From positions 1 through 64,000 of the forward strand of contig JAIWNE010000001.1 of the NCBI GenBank assembly GCA_025331445.1: DNA of 64,000 bases. Direction: 5' to 3'. The notes beneath the pieces were generated by a model. It had not been told where the DNA came from. It saw only the letters and a program-made list of their open reading frames with translations, and made no database searches. Within the stretch, counting starts at the first letter, position 1. Each line of letters opens with the position of its first letter. This DNA comes from Blakeslea trispora. Lineage: Eukaryota; Mucoromycota; Mucoromycetes; Mucorales; Choanephoraceae. The position numbers and the translations under genes are program-made. Of this stretch, positions 1 through 10,454 are shown piece after piece.

Positions 1-1804
1 CGTTTTTTTATGTCTTTCATATGAAAAGGAAGATTGAATTTAACACTCCAAAAGGAACAGTGAATTCAATGGAAAGAAAAATAATGCTAAACAGCCTCGT
101 CTCTTTTATTTTGTGTCTTGTGTCTCAAAAAGAAATGTTCGTACTAAGACAATCAATTATAGACAGGAAATGACGAAAATCTTTCCTTTCTTTGAGAGTG
201 TATTCATGATCATGATTGAGCTTACGCATCGATATAAACTATGGGAAAGGAAGTGAAACTTAGGAGTATTTATCGTTGCGGAAATTTGAATTTAACATTC
301 TACTTTTTTCACAAAGTGTTATCATTTAAAGCATATGTTAAGGAATACGATCTATAGTAAACAATCAAAAAAAACTTCAAAGATTGGAGTTGGTAGAATG
401 AAAAAGAATTCATATCTTTCCTTCTTCTTTGTTTCTAATGTATGTATAAATGCATAGATGAGCACATTGGTCTAAAACAGCTCTCTCTGTCTTTTTGATT
501 GCTCAATCTTTACTTTTAAGAAAGAAACACAACAATAGCTCTGTAAGATTCACACGCATATGTATATCTTGTTTCTAGTAAAAAGATAAAAATATCTAGG
601 GAGCTATATGCCAAACAGATCTTGCATTGTAATGTGAAGCAAAAGAAAATCGCTTCGAGCCGGTTGATTAGATAAGGCATAAGTCACACACTCATGCAAT
701 AATCCTTTCTTCCCCTCATTTTTCTGTCTGCATCCTGGACGGGACAAGAAAAGGATGGGGTTCTGTCCTGCTTCTGTACAGTGTTGATTATCACAAGACA
801 AACAATCAACGTTTAAGTTTACATAAGAGTACACCATATAGCTCTTGCGTTTACTTGTCTGGTGCTTCTCTTCCTACTCTAGTTTTCTTTGCAATTCTTT
901 TAGTCTGTAGATACAAGTCTAACCATCAGAAATATTGGGTCAGCGTCTCACCAATAAAAGCACAACTGCTCAACATGGAAGCTCTTGTAAAACACAGCCA
1001 ACACTCCGATAACTTAAAAATGTGAAAAAAGTGCTTTATCAAACATTTGTGTTCGATGTTACACATGTATCAAGCAAAGTGTGGGGGTAATTTCCCATTT
1101 GTCTTGAAGTTCATTACTCCATCTAGGAAAGTAGAAGTATAGTCAACCTTGCATGATGCATGATTGAAAACTTCAGCTACGAACCTTCATCGCCAGGTCT
1201 CAAAATTATACATAATAGTTCCAAAAGAGAGAGAAAAGAGAAAGGGTTTGCTTTGTTCTTGCTTTGATTCCCATACTTCAAAACCCAGAAGTACTAGATT
1301 TATTTTAAAAAAAGAAAGGGATTATTTAAATTCTCCTTTTGGAGAAAATAGTGTTAAATCTAAAAAACCGACTGCCTAATAGAGATTATATGATTTTTTG
1401 GCTTGCTCTTGATATTGTGGTTTGATCAACCAAGGAATGCATAGTAAAGATCAAGATAGTAGCTTTATTTTCAATATGACAAAAGCTGATCATGTTATTT
1501 CTTTTTTGTACGCTTTAAAAAAAAAGAAGGAAAAAACGGGGAGAAAAATCTAATACATGCACACAATTGTACCAAAAATGGGATTGAGTTAAACCTCTTA
1601 AGTCATCTATACAAAAAAGTTTTTCCTTTCTGTCATTTGGAAAGTATAGCATCTCAAGGATTCACAGAGAAAAAAGAAGGGGGTACAGAAAATTGGGAGA
1701 ATATAAATACCATATATAAAAGCATCTCTCAAATCACCGAATTTTTCCTTCTCTTGTACTTTTCTTTCTGAAATAACTTTTTCTGTATATCATTGATATT
1801 CAAC
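1..1804. other. Intergenic, AT-rich; no gene seen
   Basis: No open frame here has recognisable homology or a splice-compatible neighbour; the short frames near 604-837 and 1164-1379 look like chance. The last 100 bases hold a TATA-like box and a CT-rich leader for the MFS gene that starts at 1805. Confidence 0.6.
1713..1720 (+). promoter_or_regulatory. TATA-like box of the MFS gene
   Basis: TATATAAA lies about 85 bases before the ATG at 1805 and is followed by a pyrimidine-rich stretch, the usual layout of a fungal core promoter. Inferred from sequence only. Confidence 0.5.
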
Positions 1805-3890
1805 ATGAAAGACGAGACAAGAAATCACAAACCAGATATTATTCCTGCTTCCATAGCAGGCGACAACGGTGAAGTAGTTGAAAATAAAAAAGCTGATTCA
1901 ATCTACCAATTGGAGAATCTTTCTCAAGGCGATAGCCAACTTACTCGGGTTCTTGTCCGGTAAGCAAACAAAGAAAAACAAACAAACAGTTCAAATGCTA
2001 AAAAGATTGTCCATTTCAGAAAACTCGATAAACGATTACTACCTCTTCTGTGTGTCTTGTATCTTCTGAGTTACATTGATAGGTAGGAATGATCCTCATT
2101 AAGGTTTATTTAAATTACTAAGTTTGGAGAATAGATCCAATATTGGTAATGCAAAACTTGTCGGGCTAGAAGAAGATCTGGACATGAACAAGCAACAATA
2201 CCAATGGTCCTTATCTATTTTTTACTTTTCGTATGTCATTTTTGATATACCGTCGAACATTATCATGCGTCGCTGGCTTCCTTCTTACTGGTTGGGTATT
2301 CTTATGTTGTACGTAAATCGAGGACGGAACAAAAAAAAAAGTGACACCAAACTGAATCTAATTTTTCTTTCCATTTTTGTTATAATTATCAGTCTTTGGG
2401 GTTCCGTTGCAACTGTGATGGCAGCAAGTACCAGTTTTGCTGGCGTAGCAGTTTGTCGGTTCTTCCTAGGATTGTTTGAGGCTGGTAAATCTACCGTCCT
2501 ATGACATGTTGCCTAAATCTAACACAATTCTAGGTTTCTTCCCTGGTGTCATTTATTTTATGTCACTATGGTACACTCGTCAAGAGTATGGTCGACGTAT
2601 TGGTTTTTTTTGGTCATTCAGTAGTTTGGCTGGTGCTTTCGGTGGCTTGATTGCTTATGGCATTTCCCAAATTGAAAATGATACCCTCAAGACCTGGCAA
2701 TGGTACAGTTTATTACCAAAAGCAACAAAATATGCATCCCAATGCCATTGACTAAACTCTTGCTGCTTAGGTTGTTTATCATTGAAGGTGTACCTACAGT
2801 TCTGCTTTCCATTTTCTCTGCATGGTATCTGCCAAATAAACCTGAAACAGCTAAATTCCTAACAAATGAAGAGCGCGAATTAGCAGTAACAAGATTAGCA
2901 ACAGGTGAAGTTTTAACAAGATTAATGCTGTGATTTCATATCTAACCAAAATTGCATATAACAATAGATGCTGGTGCATCTGATGATCATTCTTGGTCTT
3001 GGGCTCAAGTTGCTTCTGTATTTACTGATTGGAAAACATACATGTATATGGCTATTTATATCACCGGTACCAGCGCTTTGCAGGGTGTCACTCTCTTCTT
3101 GCCTTCTATTGTTGCAGGTATGGGAGCATGGTCAAGACCAGTAGCCCAAGCGCTTACTGTACCTCCTTATTTCTTTGCTTTCTTGGCCACAGTGGCTGTT
3201 GGTTGGAGCTCAGGTAAAGATATATACTTTCATACTAAAAAAGAAAGCAAATACTAAAATATAACTTTATACAATAGACAAATTCTTTGAAAGAGCTTAC
3301 CATATGATTGGTATTAATTGTATCGGGCTTTTAGGCTTTTTGCTCCTTATGTTCTTGCCATCTGAAAACGTAGCTGGTAACTATATCAGTGCCTGTCTTG
3401 TAACCATCTCTGTATATACCAACGTAGCTGTCAAAGTAGCATGGTTCAACAACAACTAGTAAGTTCTTTTTGTTTATAAGAAAATCATAATCTAACATTT
3501 ATGCTGATTTATGTTTTTCTCCATTTCTTTAGTGGTGGTTTAACTCGTCGAGCAGTAGCCTCTGCTGCTATTGTAAGTGTAGGAACAATTGGTGGTGCTA
3601 TCGGTGGTCAAATTTATTTCGGTAAATACATATATCTTTCTTTACATTAGTTCTTTATTAACCTCCACACTTTTTCTCTAGATGGACCTAAATACTTTGT
3701 TGGTAACACAATTGCTTTTTCTTGTATTGCTGTACAAACTGTACTGGTGATTGTTCTCCGATTGTTGTTGGCACGAGAAAACAAGAGAAGAAGCAAGTTG
3801 TCTGAAGAACAAAGAGAGCTCGAGATTCACAAGTACGGCGGTATGGACCTTGTGGGCGATCGTCATTATTCATTCAAATATGTCTTGTAA
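1805..3890 (+). CDS. MFS transporter, Dal5/allantoate permease-like
   Basis: Predicted plasma-membrane carrier of the anion:cation symporter branch of the major facilitator superfamily (relatives carry allantoate, nicotinate, pantothenate or biotin); the substrate cannot be told. Ten exons splice in frame: 1805-1959, 2020-2082, 2135-2308, 2393-2484, 2534-2702, 2771-2904, 2968-3213, 3278-3458, 3533-3621, 3682-3890, giving 503 residues, normal for the family. A cytosolic N-terminus leads to the first membrane segment (RLLPLLCVLYLLSYIDRSN, where DRSNIGNA is typical of the family), then PSNIIMRRWLP, FFLGLFEAGFFPG and WYTRQEYGRR, all hallmark loops of Dal5-like carriers. A loop rich in charged residues separates the two six-helix halves. 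The ATG at 1805 is the first after the TATA box. All introns are 52-84 bases with GT-AG ends. It resembles the second carrier at 55.4-57.5 kb only at family level. Confidence 0.88.
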
Positions 3891-4060
3891 TATTTCTCCC
3901 CCCCTTCTCTGTATATTATATGTAAATGGTTTTTTTAAATTTAAAAAATAAAACAAGCTTAATTTTGACTTCTCAAGATGAGTGCTTTCTACATTTTGGT
4001 CAAGCATTGATTATATAATAAATTAGATTGGTTGGAACTCTGAAAAAGTATTAAAGAAAG

Positions 4061-4352
4061 GACGTCAGAGACAACAAACTTACGGAAACCATTGGAAAGC
4101 AAGTGGCGGGGTCCTTTTTGGCAGAACCGTAACTCGGGGGGAGGCATGGGAGCTTGGCCCTTAAGGCGCCTACTCATGTTACAACCAATACTCTTGGGCT
4201 TTCTTCAAGATTCCTAGTATAAAACATTGTTGCGGAATATACTCCTACTTTGATTTACTTACACCAACGCGCAAGAAGTGGTTCGATTGATGACGCTTGA
4301 ATGTAGCAGTACGCTTCTTGACGATGATGTGCTTCACGGCAGGAGTGATCAT
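4061..4352 (-). pseudogene. Decayed ribosomal protein eL32 (RPL32) copy
   Basis: Reading minus from the ATG at 4352, the first exon encodes PAVKHIIVKKRTATFKRHQS and then NHFLRVG, the clear N-terminus of eL32, followed by a GTAAGT donor and an intron of about 47 bases. The next exon should read ESWRKPKGID but reads ES-stop-RKPKSIG: the tryptophan codon has become TGA. It continues RRLKGQAPMP. A run of cytosines then shifts the frame: SYGSAKK survives in one frame and RHLLSNGFRKFVVSDV in another. Homology stops near 4061, so the C-terminal third is missing. The intron is retained, so this is a DNA-level duplicate and not a processed copy. eL32 is a component of the large cytosolic ribosomal subunit; a functional gene must lie elsewhere. 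Confidence 0.88.
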
Positions 4353-4867
4353 AGTTGACTACGATGATAGAGATTTAGAAGGCAACGTCACTCTTTTGTA
4401 GAAAAAAAATCAAGATAAAGCAAGTGACAGATCAGTTATTGAACTTTGTCAAGTGAATGAGTTTGCAAGACAAGTTGTTTAAGCTTGACGGAGTCGTATT
4501 TTATATCTCCTCTTTTCTTTTATGCCCCTCCCACCCCCTTTTTTTATTTGTTGAGTACTGAGGTTCTGTCTAGCTATTTGTAACTGAAAAAGAAGCAAAG
4601 AACATTGTGAAGAGAAGAAAAAAGTTGTTTTCTCTGTTTTGCTCTGTCTTGATTAGACTAGGATGAATAAGAATAAGATCTACCTTTTCAGATAGATGCT
4701 AAGAGCAGGGCCTTCATGCTCGCAATTTCCTTCCATCATTTTGTTTTCCTATCTCTCTCCCCCTTCTTATTAAAATAGGAAAACGCCTCCCCCCCAACTC
4801 TGTGAGTGGATGGAGATCTTTATTCAGAGCCCAACTAACCCACTTTTGTGTTCGGACCGAACTTATA
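4353..4867. other. Intergenic; no gene seen
   Basis: Upstream flank of the eL32 relic and 3' flank of the TBC gene. It contains CT/TTT runs around 4500-4550 and 4750-4800. No coding signal was seen. Confidence 0.5.
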
Positions 4868-6678
4868 TTAAGTATGTTTAATTTGATATTCATTTCGAAG
4901 TGATTGAACCATATTATGTCTTGCATTCCTGTCGTATAGTTTCTCAATTTGCCTTAAGAACTGATTGTCATCAGCAACAGACATGGTTGAACCGAGGATC
5001 TCCATACATACATCAAGGTCAGAATTCAACAAACGAGCTATATAGACTACTAAGATGCAATACAATACATGCTTATATATAAAGTTTACCTTCATAAGAC
5101 TTTAAGAGCGCAATGGCCACAAAGAAGAATACATCATAGCCACATAGGAAATACACATCCCATATTCGTATAAGTGTGTGATACTGGATGACACCGCCTG
5201 CAAATAAGGTAATATACCATCTTGTCGCATAAATGTCACTTGACAGACCTAAATCAGTCTATAAGGAAAAAAGAAGAGAGGTCAGATTTAGAAAGGTGTA
5301 TAAAGAGTGTTGGTTTACCAGGTGATTAAATAGTTTGGGTATATATCTCTTTAGTAGACTATCTTGAATAAAAAAGCTTTCAAGTAAAGAAGGAAATCCA
5401 GGAATATATAAATTATGTAATTTGTCTCTTAGGAACATATGAACAAGAATGACAAATGCTTTCTACAGAGTATTTGATGAGCTACCAAAAAAAAGGCATA
5501 TACCGTTCAATTTACCTCTTCTTCACAGTACATTAGAATGGTTGCAACAATATTAGTCATGCCTTGACAGTAACCCACTTCTTTGTCGTAATTAGCAAAA
5601 GCACAAAGCACATTGAACAGAGCACGTTGTCTGGGTAGTAATAGATTATATTACTTTGTCAAACCTCAATTATAAAAAAACTATTGACTTACCCTGATCC
5701 ATATCGCTGCCTAAACATGATGTGATCTCTTAATGTTCTGGGAATGTCTAGATCTATTTGTCGTTCATGGCTACTTTCTTGCTGTAATAGCTCCTACAAA
5801 AACCTTTCTGTTCAGTTTTCTATAGACAATAGCTTGACATTGCTTTTACCTGATATGTTTGTTTCAATTGATAGTCATGGTCTGCATTCATAAGACAGTC
5901 TGTCACCAAGTAATACCATGCATCCCTTCGCCAACAATCTGGAACCCCTTTAAATATACGTTTCTTAAATTTATGCGAATAAGTAAATCGATGCAGGGTT
6001 TCTCCATGAAGCATGACACGTGTAGCCATATGTGTCCATTTCTCTGATCTCTCTACTTCTTTCTCCTTTGAACTAGAATTGGGTTGTCAAACAATACATG
6101 ATAGAAAAAAGTCATGGTTGCTTACATAGCTACTGATTTCTGGATATCCTCAGCTAAAAAGCCATATCTATTGTCAACCTTCTTCTTGAGTTATGATGGA
6201 TAAGCAGACCCCCTCCCTCCCTCTTGCTCTCTCTTTTATTAAGATATCTACCTATCTGTCATGGCATACCATTTTTCCATTTCTGTTGCAATATCGGGTA
6301 GTTTTTCAGGTCGCTGTTCATACTGATGTCGAAGATCAGATTCGCGATTAGACAAAGAGGCAGATGAACAAGACTTTTGGAAAGTATGAATAGAAGTATT
6401 GCTCGTCAGTTGAGAGAAGTCTGTTTCACTAGAACGAGCTGTAAGGTTAGAGGAATCTTTTCGACAAAGTTCGTTCTGCGACTGTTGCTGAGCGTTTGTC
6501 AAAGCTACCCAAACAGGTATACTTTGGTCGTGCACTGTATTTATCATAACAAATTCTTAACAATAATAGTAGAGAGAGAGAAAGAGGGAAATAGAAAAAA
6601 AAAGGGAAATTTCTACTATTTGTTAACTCCCCCTTTTGAATTGACTGAAATACATGAACTTGTGTTACCATTCATCAT
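4868..6678 (-). CDS. TBC-domain Rab GTPase-activating protein
   Basis: Predicted GAP that switches off a Rab GTPase in vesicle traffic. Exons read minus: a low-complexity N-terminus (VHDQSIPVWVALTNAQQQS onward), a segment with VDNRYGFLAEDIQK, then the TBC domain. It has FKGVPDCWRRDAWYYL, the arginine-finger motif IDLDIPRTLRD (IxxDxxR, 'dual finger' Arg) and the glutamine-finger motif GYCQGM (YxQ), followed by IPGFPSLLESFF, TRWYITLF and RIWDVYFLCGYDV. All canonical TBC catalytic residues are present. The last exon ends EYQIKHT at 4868. At least seven short introns interrupt it; total length is roughly 450-500 residues. The overall pattern resembles the USP6NL/TBC1D10 type more than Gyp1 (inference). 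The start is uncertain: ATG at 6678 directly follows an in-frame stop and splices by GTAACA to the frame at 6535, but an extra 5' exon is possible. Confidence 0.85.
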
Positions 6679-7461
6679 CTAGCTCTTTATCAATGAGCCT
6701 TTGTTTGCTTTGGAACTTCCTTGTTGACAAATGAAACAATTAGTATCTGCCTTTAGAAAAAAAAGAAGATGAATAGGTTGTCATGATATAAGTGAGGTTT
6801 AAACTGAAATACCAACAAGAAGAGCTTTTGTGACACAAGTTGATTGCAGCAGATTTTCATCATGGAAAAAAAGCCCTCTTGGTGACAATGAGGATGACGG
6901 CTCTTTTATAGTCAGTAAGATATGGCTTTGGTATGGTATTTATGTTTATTTCAAGAACTCTCTGTAAAACTACAAATGTAGATTAATAAATGGGTCCTTG
7001 TGCATATTTGAAAGTCGACTATGGCTCTCTCGTGGCACACTCAATTTCGTAGGCTTGGATTTACAATAGCTGCTATATAAAACGCAATCACCATTTTTCA
7101 GCTTACATATGTTTCCACATTACTTTCAATGCAAACAGACTCTTGCTGAATGCTCAAAAAGACAAGACTTGCGTATAGCTTTATTGAAATAAGCCTGTTG
7201 TAATTATCAAGTGCTATAAACAGAAGAGTCAATGAGTGATGCTTCAATTGTAATCATATAACTGACAGCATATATATTACTCCGACCCAATCATTTCTTC
7301 AAGACAATACAAATACCTTCTCCCCTCCTTTTTCCTTCAAATTAAAACAGGGGACAATCTTTTTTTTTATATATTAAAGCTCGTTTTATCAAATGCTGTA
7401 TGGTCTTACTAGAATATAATTCTAAAAACAACAGGTCGAAAATTGAACAGGAATCATCTAA
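6679..7461. other. Intergenic; nothing firm
   Basis: Upstream flank of the TBC gene. A minus-strand open stretch around 6800-6900 could be a missed 5' exon of that gene, but no splice model joins it cleanly. Otherwise AT-rich with no homology seen. Confidence 0.4.
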
Positions 7462-8141
7462 TCATAAATTATCTGATCTTATAGAACTTAACAGACGATG
7501 TTGAGAGATTGGATGACCTAAACTGGTCTTTTTGTAACTTTTATTAAAACTATTCTCGGTTCCATACAAATCATTGTAATCATTTACAGTAATAACTCCC
7601 AATTTATGCATAGCATAAAAAAATTGCATTATGTAACAGTCATAAGACAATCAACAATTAGTTTGTGTTACTCTAATGTAATACCTGCCACCTTAGTTGA
7701 CACTCAGAACAAAAATTAACTTTATAAAATGCAACAAATAATGAAGATCTTGTTAAAGGAAGTAAAGTAGTATAGATACTGTAGACAGAGAAACAATAAC
7801 ATATCTTTGCCTTATTCTCTAAACTACAGCTGAGTCTAATACAAATCGTTGACAAACCTCAGATATTCCATTTAATGATATTGTAGTGACAGTTAATAAA
7901 ATTCAATAAGCATGTTCTGTGAATTCAATAAATGCTCTAGAAGATGTCTTGTCCGACATGGACAATTTAAAACAGTTCTACCTCTTCTCTTTCCCCTTCA
8001 TTATTTCTCTTTATCCTACACATCTCTATTTTTGGTATACTTTAGCTTGACTTATACGTTAATTTGTATCTCGCTGATCAAAGCCATTCTAGTCATGATA
8101 TGTTTAGAGCATTGTTTACGCTCAGGAGCGCTTAAAGCCAT
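7462..8141 (-). other. Possible small multi-exon gene, unrecognised
   Basis: Weak candidate. An ATG at 8141 (minus) opens a 28-codon frame beginning MALSAPERKQCSKHIM and ends at a GTATAAGT donor. Further down, minus-strand open stretches are separated by good acceptors (for example TTTCTCTGTCTACAG near 7780). A final open frame ends SSIRSDNL at 7462. I could not build one model in phase through all parts and recognise no family. It may be a fast-evolving small protein, a relic or chance. Confidence 0.22.
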
Positions 8142-8337
8142 AATCCATCAGTTGATTGTTTGACAGCTGTTCATTATTTCATACAAAAAGAAAGGAAAAG
8201 AAGAAGAGTTATAGTGTCCAACAAACATCAACCAATCAAGGATTTTTATGGAGCAGTAATGAGCATTGTGATGTATTATCTAGTATCCAATATAGAGGAC
8301 CTTGAAGATATATCAACACGCTGTTCTGTTTGTCAAC

Positions 8338-8339
<2 letters not shown>

Positions 8340-8375
<36 letters not shown>
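8340..8375. repeat. (CT)n microsatellite
   Basis: About 18 uninterrupted CT dinucleotides in the 3' flank of RRP1. A similar tract lies at 63413-63445. Confidence 0.9.
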
Positions 8376-8377
<2 letters not shown>

Positions 8378-8501
8378 GAAATCAGTTACTATGAAACAAA
8401 ATAGAAAAATTATAGACTAACTGTTCTCTTAATAAACACACTTTATGCAAAGAAAAAAAAAGGTAAATTGTCTGTATTACACTTTCTAATATTTCTATCG
8501 T

Positions 8502-9438
8502 TTATTCTTCTTCTTCGTTCATAGCCTTCATTTCCTCTTCATGTGTTTCAAGGGCCTCTTTGGCCTTCTTCCTTAAGACTTTAGTAGTGCCTTCTTTAGC
8601 CAATGTAACAAAAGGTCGATTAATTTCTTCCATAGGAATTTGTAAATCTTCTGAATCATCTGATCGAGAACGAACATCATCTAGCACCTTTTCTAATTCC
8701 TCGAAATATATATCAATAATATGGTATCGAATAGCGTCTGGGTTTTTTCTGTCTGTAGGACTAGTAGAGACATATAAGATTTAGCTTCCTTTTCTCTCTC
8801 TCTCTCTCTTTCTCCTTTTGTTTTACCTCATAGGTCCTTCAATCAACATGTCACTATATGCTTCACAGAAAGTTTGATCCCACGATTCTCTGGCCAAGAA
8901 TTGAAAAGAGAAATAAATGACACGACGCAAAAGCATGTAATACTTGTCAAGTCTAAGAATAATGATTGGATAAATAATCTGCTTTGAAGAAATAATAATC
9001 CATTCACACACACCTAATTCTATCAATCCCATGCCATTCTTGACAATGTACCTTCCAGCATGCCTTCAAGAAAGGAATTGCATTTGTGGCAGGTAATTCC
9101 ATCACAAGAGCACCGAGATCATTTGCCAATGCTTGTTGAATCAAAGGTTTATCAGACATCCAAAAGCCTATATAGACGATTAGCAGATGAAATTGCATTC
9201 TATTCCATCTATCACTTACAGTAGAAGAGACCCTTCCAGAGTTTTATAAGCTCAACTTCATTCAAGTCGCTACCACTAGACAAAAATTTACGAAGAGAAC
9301 GAACAGCTTTATCTCTTGTTTTCTTCTCTATCTTTCAATAAGTATATACAGTAGACTTTGTTCTATCAAACCCTTACCATTAGCAGCCAATTGCTTTCCT
9401 AAAGGAAGGTAAGTAGGGTCAACATCCATTTGAAGCAT
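8502..9438 (-). CDS. RRP1: Ribosomal RNA-processing protein 1 (Nop52 family)
   Basis: Nucleolar protein needed for late 60S pre-rRNA (27S/ITS1-ITS2) processing. Reading minus, it starts MLQMDVDPTYLPLGKQLAAN. After a short intron comes EKKTRDKAVRSLRKFL, then the family core LWKGLFYCFWMSDKP, QQALANDLGALVMELP, WKVHCQEWHGIDRIR and LDKYYMLLRRV. These match the Nop52 domain closely in order and spacing. The C-terminal exon carries DAIRYHIIDIYFEELEKVL, a short acidic/basic helix and ends in NEEEE. Four introns are in phase. At roughly 240 residues it is a compact form, close to yeast Rrp1 (278) and lacking the long tail of animal Nop52. It is divergent from mL60, 226 bp away. Confidence 0.9.
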
Positions 9439-9664
9439 ATTGATATATGTATATGTATATGTAGAGAAAAGAAAGAAAAAAAAAGAGAAAGACTATATTG
9501 TCTTGCATTTTTTGTAGCTCAAAGCCACAGAAAAATAAAACAGTCAACTGCATTGATCGACCTTTAGCCAATGACTGTAGCGAAATTTTGCCCCGGTGCC
9601 CTAAACAGAAGGAGGGGGTCTTTACTTTTTTTCCACTTTCCTTTTTTTTTTTTCTACACTTAAT
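9439..9664. promoter_or_regulatory. Shared divergent promoter, RRP1 / mL60
   Basis: Only 226 bases separate the start codons of RRP1 (minus) and mL60 (plus), so the two genes must share promoter DNA. It holds a TATATGTATATG stretch near 9441-9463 and a T-rich tract before mL60. Both genes serve ribosome production (cytosolic and mitochondrial), so co-regulation is plausible (inference). Confidence 0.6.
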
Positions 9665-10066
9665 ATGTTTGGTGCTTTTAGACCTTCACTTGTTGCTCAA
9701 GGTGGCTTGCTTTGGTAAAAAAAAAAAAGAAAAGAAAATAGCGAGAAGACAAAAGACACTAAAACGACAGCGAATAATAACTCGAATACTTTTGTTAGGA
9801 AGAATCCTTTCCGCATGTCAACAACTAGAAAGGCCAACCTTCGTAAGCGCCTTAGAGAAGTCGACAATGTCATTGCAGCAGTAGCCGATTCTGGTGTTCA
9901 GTGTAAAGCTTTGAGCGAGGCACTTGCTCTCCCCAAAGAATCAGAAATGCTTCCTAGAGAAAAATATACCGTTTTCAGCCGCAACTCAAGAGGCTATCGT
10001 AAATCAGTTCACAAAGTACCCAAGTTCACTAAGGTCACCAACAGAACTAGCCCTAATGGCTTTTAG
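9665..10066 (+). CDS. MRPL31: Mitochondrial large ribosomal subunit protein mL60
   Basis: Component of the mitochondrial large ribosomal subunit, homologous to yeast MRPL31. Two exons, 9665-9714 and 9799-10066, join through a split tryptophan codon (TG|G), giving 105 residues. The start MFGAFRPSLVAQGGLLW followed by KNPFRMS matches the yeast N-terminus (GGLLWKIPWRMS), then LRKRLREVDNVI, LPREKYTVFSRNSRGYRKS and VHKVPKFTKVT, all conserved in order. The short first exon is easily missed; without it the frame seems to begin at 9815. The intron is 84 bases. Confidence 0.93.
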
Positions 10067-10454
10067 ATGGATCTTTTTTCTTTCTTATTCTTATCCACAA
10101 ACGAAACGATTGAATAAATTGTAAATAGAAACAACCAATTCAGTTACACATTGTTCAAATCAGTCAGAACTTTAGAAAAAAATACACCCGAGAGCAATAA
10201 GCTTGTGAATAAGCTACCTTGAGATTTTCGTGTTTCATACAGTCTCAATATCATCTTCTAACAGAGCGCATCCTTGTTTCCTCTCTTTTTTTCCGCTTTA
10301 TTTAATGCTTTATTCGACTCAAAAATAGTGCATTAAAATGGTCATGGTGTGAGTGATCAATCAGCAAAAAACCTCCCCCTTTTTATTTAAAAAAAAAAAA
10401 CTTAAAAGTTACACACAGCTGGTGTTTTTCTTTTCTTTTTTTTCCTTTTCAACT
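10067..10454. other. Intergenic; no gene seen
   Basis: 3' flank of mL60 and promoter of the next gene. A T-rich CT tract precedes the ATG at 10455. No other signal was seen. Confidence 0.5.

Noticed and set aside
4061..4352. Functional eL32 gene
   Set aside because: In-frame TGA at a conserved Trp, frameshift and missing C-terminus show that it is not functional.
8340..8375. CT tract as promoter or transcription start element
   Set aside because: It lies in a 3' flank and is a plain microsatellite.
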